A DNA stretch of 64,000 nucleotides from Rugalucina vietnamica. Taxonomy: Eukaryota; Mollusca; Bivalvia; Lucinida; Lucinidae. Made by a program: the position numbers and the translations under genes. Shown in pieces: positions 12,216-23,115 of this stretch; position 1 is the first letter of the stretch; every line of letters starts with the position of its first letter. The stretch is from the NCBI GenBank assembly GCA_964017185.1, contig OZ024875.1, positions 24,747,456-24,811,455 of the forward strand, in the 5' to 3' direction. The notes beneath the pieces are model-generated. The model did not search any database. It was given only the letters and a program-made list of their open reading frames with translations, and was not told the DNA's origin.

Positions 12216-12320
12216 TTTATGATCTTGCTCAAGGACACAACTCAACTATAAAGGCGTTTGAACCAAGGACCTATATGTGCTTACAAGCTCGTAACAAAGA
12301 CCTTAGCAGTTGATCTTCAC
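12216..12320 (-). repeat. degenerate tRNA-like SINE fragment
   Basis: On the minus strand GGTTCAAACGCC resembles a B box, and the flank (complement of TTGCTCAAGGACACAAC) is the common tail of degraded tRNA-type repeats. A second stretch with the same CTCAAGGACACA motif lies at 12,531-12,590. Both are very diverged. Confidence 0.3.
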
Positions 12321-13172
12321 TAAAGTTGCATGGTTTACCTTCTCAGTTGATCTGTATTTATCTTCACTTTTCCTTCCATGTTAGTAATAACAGTAATTGT
12401 GTGTCAGTGTTCTCCCTGTGTAACGGCAGAGGCTGTCTTGGTAATAGTCCAAGTATCTCCTTTTACCAACCATTTTCCCTTCAACTTGAGGATCTGATAA
12501 TATGTATCAAAATATGGGAGTTAATATGCCTTGCTCAAGGACACAGCCTGAACCTGGTGACAATTTGGTTTGAAGCCAACAATTCAGAATCTGATGCATT
12601 GATGCTATTCAAACTGACACACCAGACTGGAGGAATGCATAAACCAGAAGACCAATGACCTTCTCTTTGTGAAAATTTTGCTAATATATACCACATGTAT
12701 GTGTGCAGTGTCTCGCGGAAGTGGACCAAGGAATTTAAGTGGAACAGATTGAAGCCAAGCTAGCTGATATAGCTGTGAAGCCAAGCTAGCTGATATAGCT
12801 GATCTATGCAAGTTGAAGCCAAAGAATAAAATTCTTATATGTGATAGAATATTATATTTGGTATTGACCTCAAAAAGTAAATATTTTCAGTGTTTGTACT
12901 TACCTAATCATTTGTGAAATCAGCATTCTTGCCAGACATACATGAAGAGTATATTTTCTTATCATTTTTCTTGACACCATTCTTCTAATGCTGTCACAAA
13001 TGTAGCACCTTGTGTTATTTGGCATCCGCTACCTACAAGTTAACGTGAGAAATAACTTTCAACTTACGTCACTTTAAATGATATTCTAGCCAAGGAATTA
13101 CCAGGATTTCTTTAAAAAATAAATGTTTTATTTCTTCATAAGCCTAAGGAGATTTTATCTGCCTAGAGGAAA
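12321..13172. other. unassigned DNA with a 2x short duplication
   Basis: A GAAGCCAAGCTAGCTGATATAG unit is present twice in tandem (about 12,752-12,803). The 110-codon frame at 12,326-12,658 overlaps degenerate repeat sequence and shows no domain. Confidence 0.3.
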
Positions 13173-13219
13173 CCAGAGGACCATTGGTCCTGAGAACGCT
13201 CACCTGAAGCCGGATCTTG
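13173..13219 (-). mobile_element. isolated TCE 3' terminus
   Basis: CCAGAGGACCATTGGTCCT then GAACGCTCACCTGAAGCC, which is the 3' hairpin and subterminal repeat of the TCE family on the minus strand, with no core attached. It is a solo end or a severe deletion. Confidence 0.7.
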
Positions 13220-13618
13220 TTACAATTATAACTGCAACTGCAGTCTGCATGGTTAAATACTACGGAGTCATGTTGGTCCGAAAATTGGCAGGCGATTGGA
13301 TTTGCTTCTGTTGAGAATGACAACGTGCTTGATGTGCAGGCTATATTTCACCTTCTTTAATCCACTGTCAATTTTTCTACTGTCAGTATGAGTGATGCCT
13401 GTAAAATTGCAATTCAAAGCACAACTGCACTTTCAAGCACATCACTCAAATTTCAGAAAACATTTTCAGATGCTACCAGTGGAAAACACATCTATTGCTT
13501 TAATATGTATATAGCCTCCACACCAAGCACTTGGTCACTCATAGCATTAGTTTCGCAAAATATTATTTCAAATGCGAAATAGAGGCAGCTCCTGTGGCCA
13601 AATGGTTTATTAAAGAAA
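13220..13618. other. unassigned, ending in a SINE-head-like stretch
   Basis: Nothing is recognised until 13,582-13,612, where GGCAGCTCCTGTGGCCAAAT resembles a degraded A-box head of the SINE family seen at 54,805. TCE-2 abuts it. Confidence 0.25.
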
Positions 13619-15296
13619 CCAGACGACCAATGTCCTGTAAAAGCTCACCTGATATCCGAGATATGCGACCTCAGCTGACCTTGCCATAAAATACATCAAG
13701 GTCACCCAGGGGTCATGATTATACAAACTTTGTAGAGCTCCATTCCATGATGCTTCATGCCAAGTTTCAAAATCATAGGTCTTCAAGTCCTGAAGAATAA
13801 GATTTATAAAGGTTTTTGCTATTTATAACCATGGTGGCCATCTTGGTCATGTGACCTTGACTTTCATTCTCCCTTCCTAAGAGTGCTTCACATGACGTTT
13901 GGTTTTGATTGGCCAAACCCTTTCAGAGAAGATCTTTGGATATTATGGTAATATACATGTATATTGCCCTGGGTTGGGGCAGACCTGCCCCCGTGCTCCA
14001 TTTTTTTTTCAATATCATAAGTCCCCATTCAAATGCATGGGCGACCTATTTTGACCTTGTCGTAAAATATAAACTTTGTAGAGCTCCTTCCTCTGATGCT
14101 TCATGCCAAGTTTCAAAATCATAGGCCTTCTGTTTTGGAGAGGAAGACTTTTTAAGGTTTTTCAGGCCCCCTAAGCAGATTCCAAGAAAAATTAAGGTTT
14201 TTTATAAAGGCTATTTTTGCCAAAATAAAGGCTCTTTAAGACAGATTTTTGAGAAAATAAAGAGCACAGTGTGGTCTGCTAACAACACAGTGAAATAGTT
14301 TTCAGAGATCAGCAACACCTACTCTTTGTGAAATAACCCAGAAGAGTCCCCCCTTGTAAAAGTATAAGTGAAGCATAAAGCTTAATTAAGCCAGGGGTCT
14401 GGGGGCCCGCTAGGCCCCCAGAAGCCAAATACTAAGCCTCGAGTTCCCTTACAATTTCAGCATTTCCTGATGGCAATATGTAAAATAAAGGCTATTTAGT
14501 TAAAATTATCACAGAATAAAGGTTTGAGAGTAAAATTATAGGCTTTTTGGTGGATTTTGGAACAAAATAAAGGTTTTAAAGGATTTCCATTAAAATAAAG
14601 GTTTTTAAAGGTTTTAAAGGCTCCCCTAGGGGCCCTGGGTTTTTGCTATTTATAGCCAATTAGCCATGGCAGCCATCTTGGTCATGTGACCTTGACCATT
14701 TATATAAACTTGTTCCTCCATCCCAAGAATACTACATACAAAATTTAGCTTTGATTGGTCCAGTGGTTACTGAGAAAATTAAGGTCAAATGACCTTGATC
14801 TTTTATACTCACAACACTTCATAAGCTTAACATGTTGTCTGTATCTACCAACTTTCAGGTCACAGGCTAGAAAACTTCCTGAAAAATTCAATGTTTTCAC
14901 TTTTTGAAAAATCTATGTAGCCACAATTGAGTTTGCCATAAAATAGGTCAAGATCAACCAAAGGTCATGATTTATATAAATTATGATTGACTAGAGTCCC
15001 CAATGCTACATACCAAGTTTTGTTGAAATCGGTCCACCGGCTCCAGAGAAGAAGATTTTTTATGGTTTTTACCATATATGGGCATGGGGGCCATCTTGGT
15101 CATGTGACCTAGACCATTTAAATAAACTTTCATTCCCCCTTCCTATGGATGCTCCACATGAAGTTTGGCTTTGATTGGTCAAGCGGTTTCAGAGGAGAAG
15201 ATCTTTGAAATTGTGGATGACGGCAGACGCCGGACGGACGCCGGAGCATGGCCATCATATAAGCTCACCTTTTGAGCCTTCGGCTCAGGTGAGCTA
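13619..15296 (-). mobile_element. TCE-2, split by a hAT-like MITE
   Basis: The minus-strand element has its 3' end (CCAGACGACCAATGTCCT, then GCTCACCTGA) at 13,619 and its 5' end (CGGCTCAGGTGAGCTA) at 15,296. Core units contain GCCATCTTGGTCATGTGACC at about 13,836, 14,672 and 15,089. The terminal hairpin is decayed, so this is an older copy. The core is interrupted at 14,163-14,637. Confidence 0.72.
14163..14637. mobile_element. hAT-like MITE, 475 bp
   Basis: The ends CAGGCCCCCTAAG and CCTAGGGGCCCTG are imperfect inverted repeats starting with the CAGGG-like hAT terminus. GGTTTTT is duplicated at 14,156-14,162 and 14,638-14,644. Excision restores the TCE sequence AAGGTTTTTGCTATTTATAG. The inside is built from repeated AAATAAAGGCT/AAATAAAGGTTT motifs with no ORF. 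Confidence 0.75.
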
Positions 15297-15575
15297 AACA
15301 GAGACAACCACTGTAGCTGAGTCGCTGATTTCATTACCTTGCTTAATCATTCCATCATCTCACAACTCGATTGTAACATGATCATTTCCTCTCAATGCTG
15401 TTTTCTGGTGTAGGTTCGTGAGCCTGACATGGGGCACATTAGAGGCATGCTCAGTTCTTCTTGGGTATGTGCCAGTTATTTTTTCTCGGGGTTCACCTTT
15501 TATGCCCAACCTGCTGATTGGTCTGTCTCATATGAGCTGAAATAGACATGAAAGAAACATAAAACAGAATCAAAA
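15297..15575 (+). mobile_element. degenerate tRNA-derived SINE
   Basis: It follows the same order as the intact SINE at 54,805: GCTGATTTCATTACC, CCATCATCTCAC, a B-box-like GGTTCGTGAGCC, TTTTCTCGGGGTTCAC, then GTCTCATATGAGCTGAAATA and AAACAGAATC. The A-box region has a deletion. It sits exactly between two TCE copies. Confidence 0.75.
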
Positions 15576-16463
15576 CCAGATGACCATTGGTTCTGAGAAC
15601 TCTCCCTAGAGGATTTGGCCTTTCAAAAATGACCTTTTGACCAAAATGACCTTGACCTTGAATAAGTTGTCTGTATCTACCTTCTTCAGGTCACTTTTGA
15701 TCATTAAAAAGCCTAGTATTTGACCAAATTTGACCATGATATAAAATAGGTCAAGGTCAACCCAAGGTCATGATATATGATTTTAAACTAAGGTGGGACA
15801 GAGTCTCCAATGCTACATACCAAGTTTCATTGAAGATTTTTAAGGTTTTTACCATATATGGACATGGCAGCCAAAAAGTCAGATGTGAATAGATAGTGGG
15901 TACCTTGTGTGTGCAATTCCTTCTACAGATTAATTCTGATTCTCTTGAAACATTACAGATGTTGTGAACTTGTGACAATGCTTTTAAGATATGCATGTGG
16001 TTTGGATATAATTCTCAGATTAATTTTTGTCACTTTTTTCGCAATTTGAACTTAGCCCTTTTTCTGGCATTTTGACAATGAAAGTGAATGGGCAGTGGGT
16101 ACCTTGTGTGCACAACTCCTACAGTTTAATACTGATTCTCTTGAAACTTTACAGATGTTGTGACCATGCTTTGAAGATACGCATGTGGTTCGGATATATT
16201 CTTCAGATTATTTTTTGTCACATTTTCTAGTTTTCACGTTTTTTTCTCCATTAAAAAGCCTATGTGACCAAATTTGACCTTGCCATAAATAGTTTAAGGT
16301 CAACCCAGACAAGGTCATGATTTATACAAACTATAATGTGCCAGAGTCTCTTATGCTACATACCAAGTTCCGTTGAAATAGATCCATCTGTTCCAGAGAA
16401 GGTTTTTGAAAGGTTTTACCATAATGGACTTTGTGGCCATCTTAGTCACATGACCATTTACAA
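15576..16463 (-). mobile_element. TCE-3, 5'-truncated, with a duplicated ~190-bp unit
   Basis: The 3' end CCAGATGACCATTGGTTCTG begins at 15,576 and typical core sequence follows (AGGTCAAGGTCAACCCAAGG). The core holds a different tandem unit twice (about 15,890-16,060 and 16,085-16,245; shared TGGGTACCTTGTGTG and GATTCTCTTGAAAC). The element stops at about 16,463 without a 5' terminus. Confidence 0.6.
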
Positions 16464-16607
16464 GGTTGCCACTCATTTAAAATTTCAAAATTCCTCGACT
16501 TTATCATGACCTTCCACAGTTGAAACTAGGTGGATGGCAACATTTCTCAAATTCTGGTTAAAAAACAACACTTGTTTGTTTCACTTTGTTTGTTTAAATT
16601 GATAGTT

Positions 16608-16885
16608 AACATCCTAGTCCACAGCTATGGTCATGTTGGGATGTTGCCTCCACTTTATGCAACTTATACCCAAAATTAGGATGTCATGACAACAAAAAGT
16701 GCTTAAAATATAACCACCAACTAAGCCAAGAAGGCTTAAACTGTTATAGATATTGATGGTTCGACTTGAAACCTGAAACCAATTAAAACTATTTTTCCCG
16801 GGCAGGCTCAAACCAGAGCAGTTAACCAGTAGTCAGATGGCCAGTCAGTAGGAACATTAAATGAACAAGCTTTGTCTGGAGGCAC
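16608..16885 (+). repeat. dispersed repeat R1, copy 1
   Basis: Similar in order to 18,190-18,520: GTTGCCTCCACTTTATG, TAGGATGTCATGACA, GACTTGAAACC, then GAACAAGCTTTG/TGGAGGCACAAGCA. There is no ORF and no clear terminal repeat, so the class is unknown. Confidence 0.6.
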
Positions 16886-17334
16886 AAGCAGCCCATTGGG
16901 CATGCCGGCTAGGTACTCTTTCGTGAAAAGAAATCAATATCGGTCACCTTTCCCGCTATTTTCCTCATTTGTTGGAGGTGGTAACCTCAGGTCATTATCG
17001 TTATGCGTTACTTTATTAGACGCTAACAAAATCGTAATATGTCCAAAATATTACGAATTTCTTACCTTGGAATAAATGTTATGCTAGATTCTAAATTTAG
17101 CCAACCACCCCACACCTGAGGACTGGTGATGATCAGATATTGAAGAATTCAAGATAGATAGTTATGCATTAATCTAAAAGAATATGCAATGTTTTGATGA
17201 TAATATTCATTTTGATTCCATATTTTGTGCACCACATTTTGTAAGGGCATAGCCATAAACACTGAGTAATGATACTTATGTCCACCGAAAGAGCGAAATT
17301 ACCTGTATGACGTACGTCATCCCTTCATGCCCTA
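16886..17334. other. no feature recognised
   Basis: Unique-looking sequence. The short ORF at 16,872-17,075 begins inside R1 and shows no domain. Confidence 0.25.
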
Positions 17335-17760
17335 TCTATTTCTTTAGGCCCATCGAGGCGGGTGTCCATATTCCCACCTATCTATCTATATACTGCCATA
17401 CGCCATCGCAGACATTTTAGGCAGGTGAGCGCTGTCGAGCTTGGTTAGCTGAAAAAGAAATGAATAAAAGCATGATAGTGAAGGGGATAAAAGATGATAG
17501 GTTAAAATAGTGAAGAGGAGATTAAAATCAGGCTAAAACAACAATGTTTGGGTCTAAGGTTCGGAGTGTTGAAGTTTGCTCGCTGCGACCTTGAATAAGT
17601 CAAGGTCCTGCAAACTTACAACGGCTTCTGGAAGTGCATTCCACTGTACAATGGCCAGTGGAAAAAAGGAGTACTTGTAGTAGTTCTGACCGTGACCGGA
17701 CCGTGCAATAACACTAGGCTTCACCCCTCCATCTAAATAGGGCCATTTATTGTGTGTGCT
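17335..17760 (-). pseudogene. 5'-truncated LINE: reverse-transcriptase C-terminus and 3' UTR
   Basis: On the minus strand the frame ending at TAG 17,554-17,556 reads ARSGHGQNYYKYSFFPLAIV then QWNALPEAVVSLQDLDLFKV. YY-K-Y-SFFP-x-x-I-x-x-WN-x-LP is the characteristic C-terminal end of CR1/Jockey-clade reverse-transcriptase ORFs. A ~220-bp AT-rich 3' region follows toward 17,335, typical of a LINE 3' UTR. The rest of the polymerase is absent, so this is a dead fragment of the kind left by truncated reverse transcription. Confidence 0.72.
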
Positions 17761-18060
17761 GGGTAGTTTGAAACTTAAGAGACCAAAATGTATAAAACTG
17801 ATTAAATATTTTGCTCTAAACTGGCCTAACTCAAAATTTGGAAAATATCACGTCGAGTCTGAGAACTGGGAAAATACAGCCGATATTAAAGAAGAGGACC
17901 ATTTGAAATATCTACAACTACCCGGAAAGATGACCCACGCCCTCTAAAACCACTTGGAGAAAATGACAATCGTCCAATTTATGCATTTTATACACCGTCA
18001 CACTCCTAGAGTTGTACTTTCATTTTCGATTGTCGCTTATGTCGCTAAAAATAATGGCCG
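17761..18060. other. no feature recognised
   Basis: A 65-codon plus-strand frame (17,750-17,947) overlaps the LINE remnant on the opposite strand and has no recognisable domain. Confidence 0.25.
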
Positions 18061-18068
18061 CTTACGAC

Positions 18069-19073
18069 GGAAGCGGGTCAACTCGGTCTGATACCAACGC
18101 GGCCGGCCTCGGGTCAACTCGGTCGGGTTAACTCGGCCAATTATTTGGGGTATTTTATAAGTGCATGATGCTTTAAGTCCCAGTCAACAGCTCAGGTCAT
18201 GTCAGGACGTTGCCTCCACTTTATGGGACTTTTACCCAAATTAGGATGTCATGACATCCAACAAGTGCTTAACATATAACCATCCAACAAAGCCACAAAG
18301 GCTTATATGTATGAACGGTTTGAAATTGACTTGAAACCACTTTTCCTGGGCAAGCTCAGACCTGAGCAATTAACCAGTAATCTGATTGTGCGTTCAAGGG
18401 ACTAATCTCTCCCCCATCCGAACCCCCTGGTGAAATAATGTCATTTGGCGTGTCACCAGTAAACTATTCAGATTCAGATTCAGATTGTCAGTCAGCAGCG
18501 AACAAGCTTTGCCTGGAGGCACAAGCATGGCAGATAATCCTCAGTAATTGAGGGAGTACCATAATCACAAAATCGCGCAATAATTGTGCTAAATTATTCA
18601 ATCAGAAAGAAAGGAAAATAATTTTTGTCTTTAATTTAATCTTGTACACTCTTGTTGGTGCAACATATGAGACAATAGCATTGGTAGTCCAATATTGTTT
18701 GAAATCTGGTTGACATGCCATATGCGCAATGTTCTGTTCTGTTCAAGGTAAATCTAGCGCTGACTTTTCGGAGAACCGTCTGACGACGTAGTTGAAGAAT
18801 ACAATTATGTTGGTATTAATGTCTGGTTTTGTGAGCTCCATATACACTGGTGAATATACTATTTACAGTTTTATCAACAAATGCTGTGTACTGAGTCGCT
18901 ATAAATACTGTGTCTTTTAAGCTCTGAGATTCTCTTATGGTGGATTTTACTTAAATATTCTCGAGGGCCGCGCAATGTTAGGGGACCCGACCGTACTTAA
19001 ATATATAAGGCCGACTCGACCCGGCCGAGCTGACCCGGGCCGACTTGACCCGAGGCCGAGTTGACCCGCATTC
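18069..19073. mobile_element. hAT-like MITE with 8-bp TSD and GGGTCAACTCGG subrepeats
   Basis: CTTACGAC is present at both borders (18,061-18,068 and 19,074-19,081), an 8-bp TSD as made by hAT transposases. The ends GGAAGCGGGTCAACTCGG and its near complement are inverted. Each end also contains two or three further copies of GGGTCAACTCGGCC (18,076-18,140; 19,010-19,070), GC-rich islands in AT-rich DNA. The interior includes R1 copy 2 (about 18,190-18,520). No transposase. Confidence 0.8.
18190..18520 (+). repeat. dispersed repeat R1, copy 2, inside the hAT-like MITE
   Basis: Shares GTTGCCTCCACTTTATG, TTAGGATGTCATGACA and CCTGGAGGCACAAGCA with 16,608-16,885. R1 was either captured by the MITE or inserted in it. 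Confidence 0.6.
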
Positions 19074-19158
19074 CTTACGACCGCCGCTTACGTTCTAGAT
19101 CTAGTGTAAAAAAAAAAAGAACGCTGATTATTTTTGCAATAGATTACGGACCATGTGT

Positions 19159-19440
19159 TTAAAGGCTTCTTTGGAATTTGTTACATTTTTCATAAAGGCG
19201 AGGCAGAAAGAATGCGCATTTTGTCCATGGATCATTGGATGGGCGTTTGATTTCCACATTATTTTGAAATAATTCGTGTTCGTATTTACTGAAATTCGCG
19301 AAGACGAGGTGCAGTTGACAGCTTTTTCTCAACAAAAATGAGTTACTTGAATTACCTAATCTGTTGTTTATGGTGCCAAGACAGAGAGGAAACAGATTTA
19401 TTTTGATTTCACCAACTCTGACAAAGCAACTGTCGTCCAT
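19159..19440 (-). CDS. hypothetical 93-aa ORF downstream of a CpG/CRE-rich promoter-like block
   Basis: ATG at 19,438-19,440 in a good context (GCAAGATGG), 93 codons. Composition is protein-like and free of repeats: VRVGEIKINLFPLCLGTINN, SCQLHLVFANFSKYEHELFQ, KRPSNDPWTKCAFFLPRLYE. Five cysteines; no transmembrane helix or known motif. The upstream sequence resembles a promoter. The 3' end lies 78 bp from the hAT-like MITE border, so the reading frame could be a first exon or a gene truncated by insertion. Function unknown. Confidence 0.35.
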   Translation of the reverse strand: MDDSCFVRVGEIKINLFPLCLGTINNRLGNSSNSFLLRKSCQLHLVFANFSKYEHELFQNNVEIKRPSNDPWTKCAFFLPRLYEKCNKFQRSL

Positions 19441-19512
19441 CTTGCAGGCTCTTCTGATGACGTAACGAAAAACACGTCATCGAACGGGATCACGTGACGA
19501 GTCGCCTGAACT
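19441..19512 (-). promoter_or_regulatory. CRE-like and E-box cluster upstream of the 93-aa ORF
   Basis: Within 60 bp there are TGACGTAA, CACGTCAT and TCACGTGAC (a perfect CACGTG E-box). The AAGATGG at the ATG resembles a YY1-type initiator. There is no TATA box. The motifs are visible; function is inferred. Confidence 0.35.
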
Positions 19513-19639
19513 AAAGAAGAAGAAGAAGAAAAAAAGATATTCACGTTCTAGCAGAGCTGAAGAAATAAAAAACAACTGAATGAAATGGTTTGTATGAAAT
19601 TCCCAGTTTTTTTTACAATTATTCACTTCATCTGTTCAT

Positions 19640-19970
19640 TGCCAGGACTTCTGGCAGGAGGCAGGTCGAGCCGGAAAGTACGGGTTAAAGAACTCCCCTG
19701 GCGATTGAGGCACCGATGTGAATATTAGAATAGCTGGGACCTACCAGGGGTTCTGGGGGAAAGTAGGGCTAAAGAATCCCCACCCCCTGGCAATTGAGGC
19801 ACCAATGTGAACAGGCCGACTCAGCAACAGGTGAAGGAGAATGACTGGGGCTGGGGCCCAGGGATTCTGGGGGCAAGTAGGGTTAAAGATCCCCCACCCC
19901 CTGTCGATTGAGATGCCAATCTGAATGAGAATGACTGGGCTCTTGGGCCTGCCAGGGTTTCTGGGGAGAA
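19640..19970. repeat. degenerate ~110-bp tandem repeat, about three units
   Basis: The blocks GTAGGGCTAAAGAATCCCC, ACCCCCTGGCAATTGAGG and CCAATGTGAA recur at about 19,676, 19,766 and 19,879. The GC-rich units produce open frames on the minus strand (19,741-20,021) that are not genes. Confidence 0.6.
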
Positions 19971-20382
19971 AGGCCATTTATTTTCAGGGATCTGATTTGT
20001 TGAATCTAAAGAGCAATCCAATTTTTTTGGAGCACAGATCTGAGGAAGGGGAGAAAGGTCATTTTTCTTTCGGGGAGCAGAGAGCTTTTTTGACCCATTC
20101 TCTGGTTGGGCCTCAGATTTGAATGGTGAGGCCTGCCTACTACATTTTCTTTCTTTCTTGGTCTTAGCCCAGTGCTCCCTAGGACAAATGACCTTAATCT
20201 ACCATTTGTCTATAGATCACTTTAGTTGCGAAACCTCACTCCACTACGTTCTGGCTGTGTCTCAACATTGGGAGTGTGTAAACATACTACACATAGATTG
20301 TAAACAACAGCTGATGGTCTGAGTCTACTATAGATCTACCTACTCCTACGGTCCAAACACAAACTTTCAGAAACTGCCCTTT
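19971..20382. other. no feature recognised
   Basis: Unique-type sequence up to the TCE-4 insertion point; the 67-codon frame at 20,119-20,322 has no domain. Confidence 0.25.
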
Positions 20383-20905
20383 TAGCTCACCTGAGCCAAA
20401 GGCTAGTAGTCACAAGGTGAGCTTATAGGATCGTTGTCGTTCACAATTTCAAAGATTTCTAAAACCTCTTGGCCAATCAAAGCCAAACTGCAATGCATGT
20501 TGAGCAACCTTAATATACATATAGCATTGCAGGGGAAATGAAGGTTTGTTTAAAGCTGGCCACCAAGCTGGCCACCATGGCTATAAATAGGGAAAAACTT
20601 TAAAAATCTTCTCCAGAACCAGAAGGCCTATGATTTTGAAACTTGGCATGAAGTATGAAGGAGAGGAGCTCTACAAAATTTATGTAAATCATGACCCTAG
20701 GATGTCCTTGACCTATTTTACGGCAAGGTCAACATAGGTCGCCCATGCATTTGAATGGGGAAAATTGTCAGAATGTCATTTGAAGGTAAAAACTTGAAGG
20801 AAATGGGCAACTGGACTGAAGATTTGTGAATCTGAAAAAATTTGGACCCAACGGGCTGGTCTGCCCCCACCCCATGGCAATATAGTGAATAATTAACTGA
20901 ATATA

Positions 20906-21917
20906 CGAGGTACAGTCGGAAAGTTCCCGGACTGGTTCAAGGATATTTAATGTCAAATCACTATGAAATTTTTCAAATAACAAAGCACATCCATTTACTT
21001 TATTTTTCGTATCAATTAAGAAAAGAATAGGCAAGAATTGTTTTAAAATGTTGATTAACATACGGCGTATACGAGGGTACGGAGCACTTTGAAAAATCGC
21101 TAAATCGGATTTTTTTATGTTTGAAAATCGCTGCCAATTCATTTATAAAACGGCACCAAAATGTTGTTAATTTTTGCATGATGTCATATCAACAGTATTT
21201 TGATTAACTACAAAAATCAGAGAGATAACATAACAATTACAATTTTGACAGTGTTTTAAACAGACGTGGGTAAATTTTCGAGCGTAAAAAAGCCGACGTC
21301 ATGAGAACGTACGGAGCAGCGCGAGGTAATCAAGTAAGGTAAAAGAGCAGACAAGACCTACAAACACTTGGAAATTCTTGAAACCCAAGGAAAGTGCTTA
21401 AAAATAGTGAGGAGTCTTGTGTTCCACTGGGATAGGCTAAGGATAAGCGGATATTAATGACAATCGCAAAAGCGGGAGGCATAGGGAAGAAACGGTCGGG
21501 ATTTGACATAAAAAATCATATCTTTCACGAAAACAACACCATCCGCTCACCGATTGTAAGATACATTGACAACTATCAATTTCATAGGATACGAGAGACC
21601 ATGGCATGCACCATATAGCCCAGATTTAGCCCCGGTGGATCTTTCCTGGTCTGAAATCTGCGTTTGACAACACGCTCAGGTATGAACATTGTTAACGTCA
21701 AAGTAACGTTGTTAACACCAAAGTGCTCCGTATGTTGTTAGTGTCCATATTTTGAGCCCTAAATTTTCGATGGTTAAATGAAAAAAAACAAAAAACATTA
21801 ATATATATATTGTTGTGTAGAAAAATGTTTCCCCACTAGTGCGCAAAGTTTTGACTTTCTTCTTTGAAAACAAATAACACAACAAGAACAGTCCGGGAAC
21901 TTTCGGACTGTACCTCG
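20906..21917 (+). mobile_element. mariner-like element, dead, with ~30-bp TIRs
   Basis: The ends CGAGGTACAGTCGGAAAGTT and its complement are near-perfect inverted repeats that include CCCGGACTG, flanked by TA (20,904-20,905; 21,918-21,919). GAGG...AAGTTCCCGG termini and a TA target are typical of mariner. The host TCE sequence (GGCAATATA/CATGTATATTACC) resumes after it. Length 1,012 bp. Confidence 0.88.
21567..21660 (+). pseudogene. mariner transposase catalytic remnant
   Basis: One frame gives DNYQFHRIRETM (second-Asp region, cf. DNARPH in the family). After a frame change at about 21,599 another gives HAPYSPDLAPVD, the mariner signature containing the third catalytic Asp. Frameshift and stop codons elsewhere show that the transposase is not functional. 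Confidence 0.8.
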
Positions 21918-22282
21918 TACATGTATATTACCATAATTTTCAAAGATGTCCTTCTCTGAAACCACTTTTCCAATCAAAGCCAAATTTGATATGAAGCATC
22001 TATAGGAAGGGGGAACCAATGTTTGGATAAATAATTCAGGTCGCATGACTAAGATGACCACCATGCCCATAAATGTTAAAACCCCTTCAAAAATGTTCTC
22101 TGGAACTGGTGGACTAATTTCAACAAACGGTTGCATGTAGCAAATATTGTAGACTAGAGCACTACAATGTGTACATAAATTATGACCCTGTGATGACCTT
22201 GACCTATTTTATCGCAAGGTCTTGTTTATTGGTATATATCCCAGATCTCAGGTGAGCGTTTACAGCACCATTGGTTCTCTTG

Positions 22283-22744
22283 TTCAAAATCTCACTTTCC
22301 TGAAACCCTTCCTGCAATGATTGTGTCAAGCATCCAAAATCTATGGTGGACTATATTTCTCCATTCCAAAATTTTCTGCGAAAAACCATAATCAGCAATC
22401 GGAGGCAAGTTTTTGAATTGCGCATCCCCAAAATCACAAGTGCTGGACTCTGTCCTTATATCATCAGTACTTTTCCCTATCCTATCTGTACATCCCCTAA
22501 ATCACAAGTGCTGGACTTTGTCCCACAGTAACCTCCCCTATATCACAAGTACTGGTCTCCCTATCCTACCACTTAATCCCCTATATTGCAAGTACTGGTC
22601 GCTGTCCTACAGTTACCTACCATATATCACAATCCTTAGTACGCAAAACGTGCAGGAAAAATTTTCAAGTGAAAATTGCTTGACAAATAGAAAAGTCCTG
22701 GTCAAAAACATTTCTGACTAGGGATTTTCTGTACAGTATGATTA
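22283..22744 (+). repeat. degenerate ~55-bp tandem repeat
   Basis: The motif AATCACAAGTGCTGGACT with CATCCCC or CCTACAGT spacers recurs at about 22,431, 22,500, 22,541 and 22,583. The two open frames across it (22,343-22,721) follow from the repeat. Confidence 0.5.
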
Positions 22745-22845
22745 AATCCTCAAGAGTACTCTGGTTAAACCCCAGGAAGCGCTGGCTCCATCCCAACATG
22801 ACTGAACAATTGTTGACTGGGGCGTTAAACCTTAAATTCTAACAC
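22745..22845 (+). mobile_element. SINE 3' tail relic
   Basis: ATGACTGAACAATTGTTGAC then GGGGCGTTAAACCTTAAAT is the recurrent 3' tail of mollusc tRNA-derived SINEs. The tRNA head is missing. Confidence 0.5.
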
Positions 22846-22914
22846 ACCACGCCTATATAGCCAATGGTAAAACATCGTGTTATATTGTGCAACAATTTCA
22901 CTGGGAGAATAAGC

Positions 22915-23060
22915 GTGACGTTACTTTGCGGCATTTGTGACGTCAGCTATCCCACAAAGCAGCGTTAGACGGTGAAATGTCGTTTTAGCGCACAACAAAC
23001 GTAATAAGTGTGTGTTAATACCAGCATTACAGTCAAACATTTGGCGGGATATCTGCAATG
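22915..23060. promoter_or_regulatory. CRE plus E2F-like motif cluster
   Basis: GTGACGTT (22,915-22,922), a perfect TGACGTCA (about 22,939-22,946) and TTTGGCGGGA (about 23,040-23,049, an E2F consensus) lie in a locally GC-richer patch just before TCE-5. No adjacent gene is identifiable. Confidence 0.25.
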
Positions 23061-23115
23061 CAATGGCGGAAAGCTGAACGATATCAACGGTTTCAGCAAC
23101 ATTTATTCCGTTTAT

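Larger units (their letters stand above)
20383..22282 (+). mobile_element. TCE-4, containing a mariner element
   Basis: 5' end TAGCTCACCTGAGCC at 20,383; 3' end TCAGGTGAGCG followed by hairpin AGCACCATTGGTTCT then CTTG at 22,282. One core unit remains, interrupted by the mariner element. Confidence 0.72.

Noticed and set aside
12326-12658. 110-codon plus-strand ORF
   Set aside because: Overlaps degenerate SINE-like sequence (CTCAAGGACACA motif twice); no domain or conserved start context.
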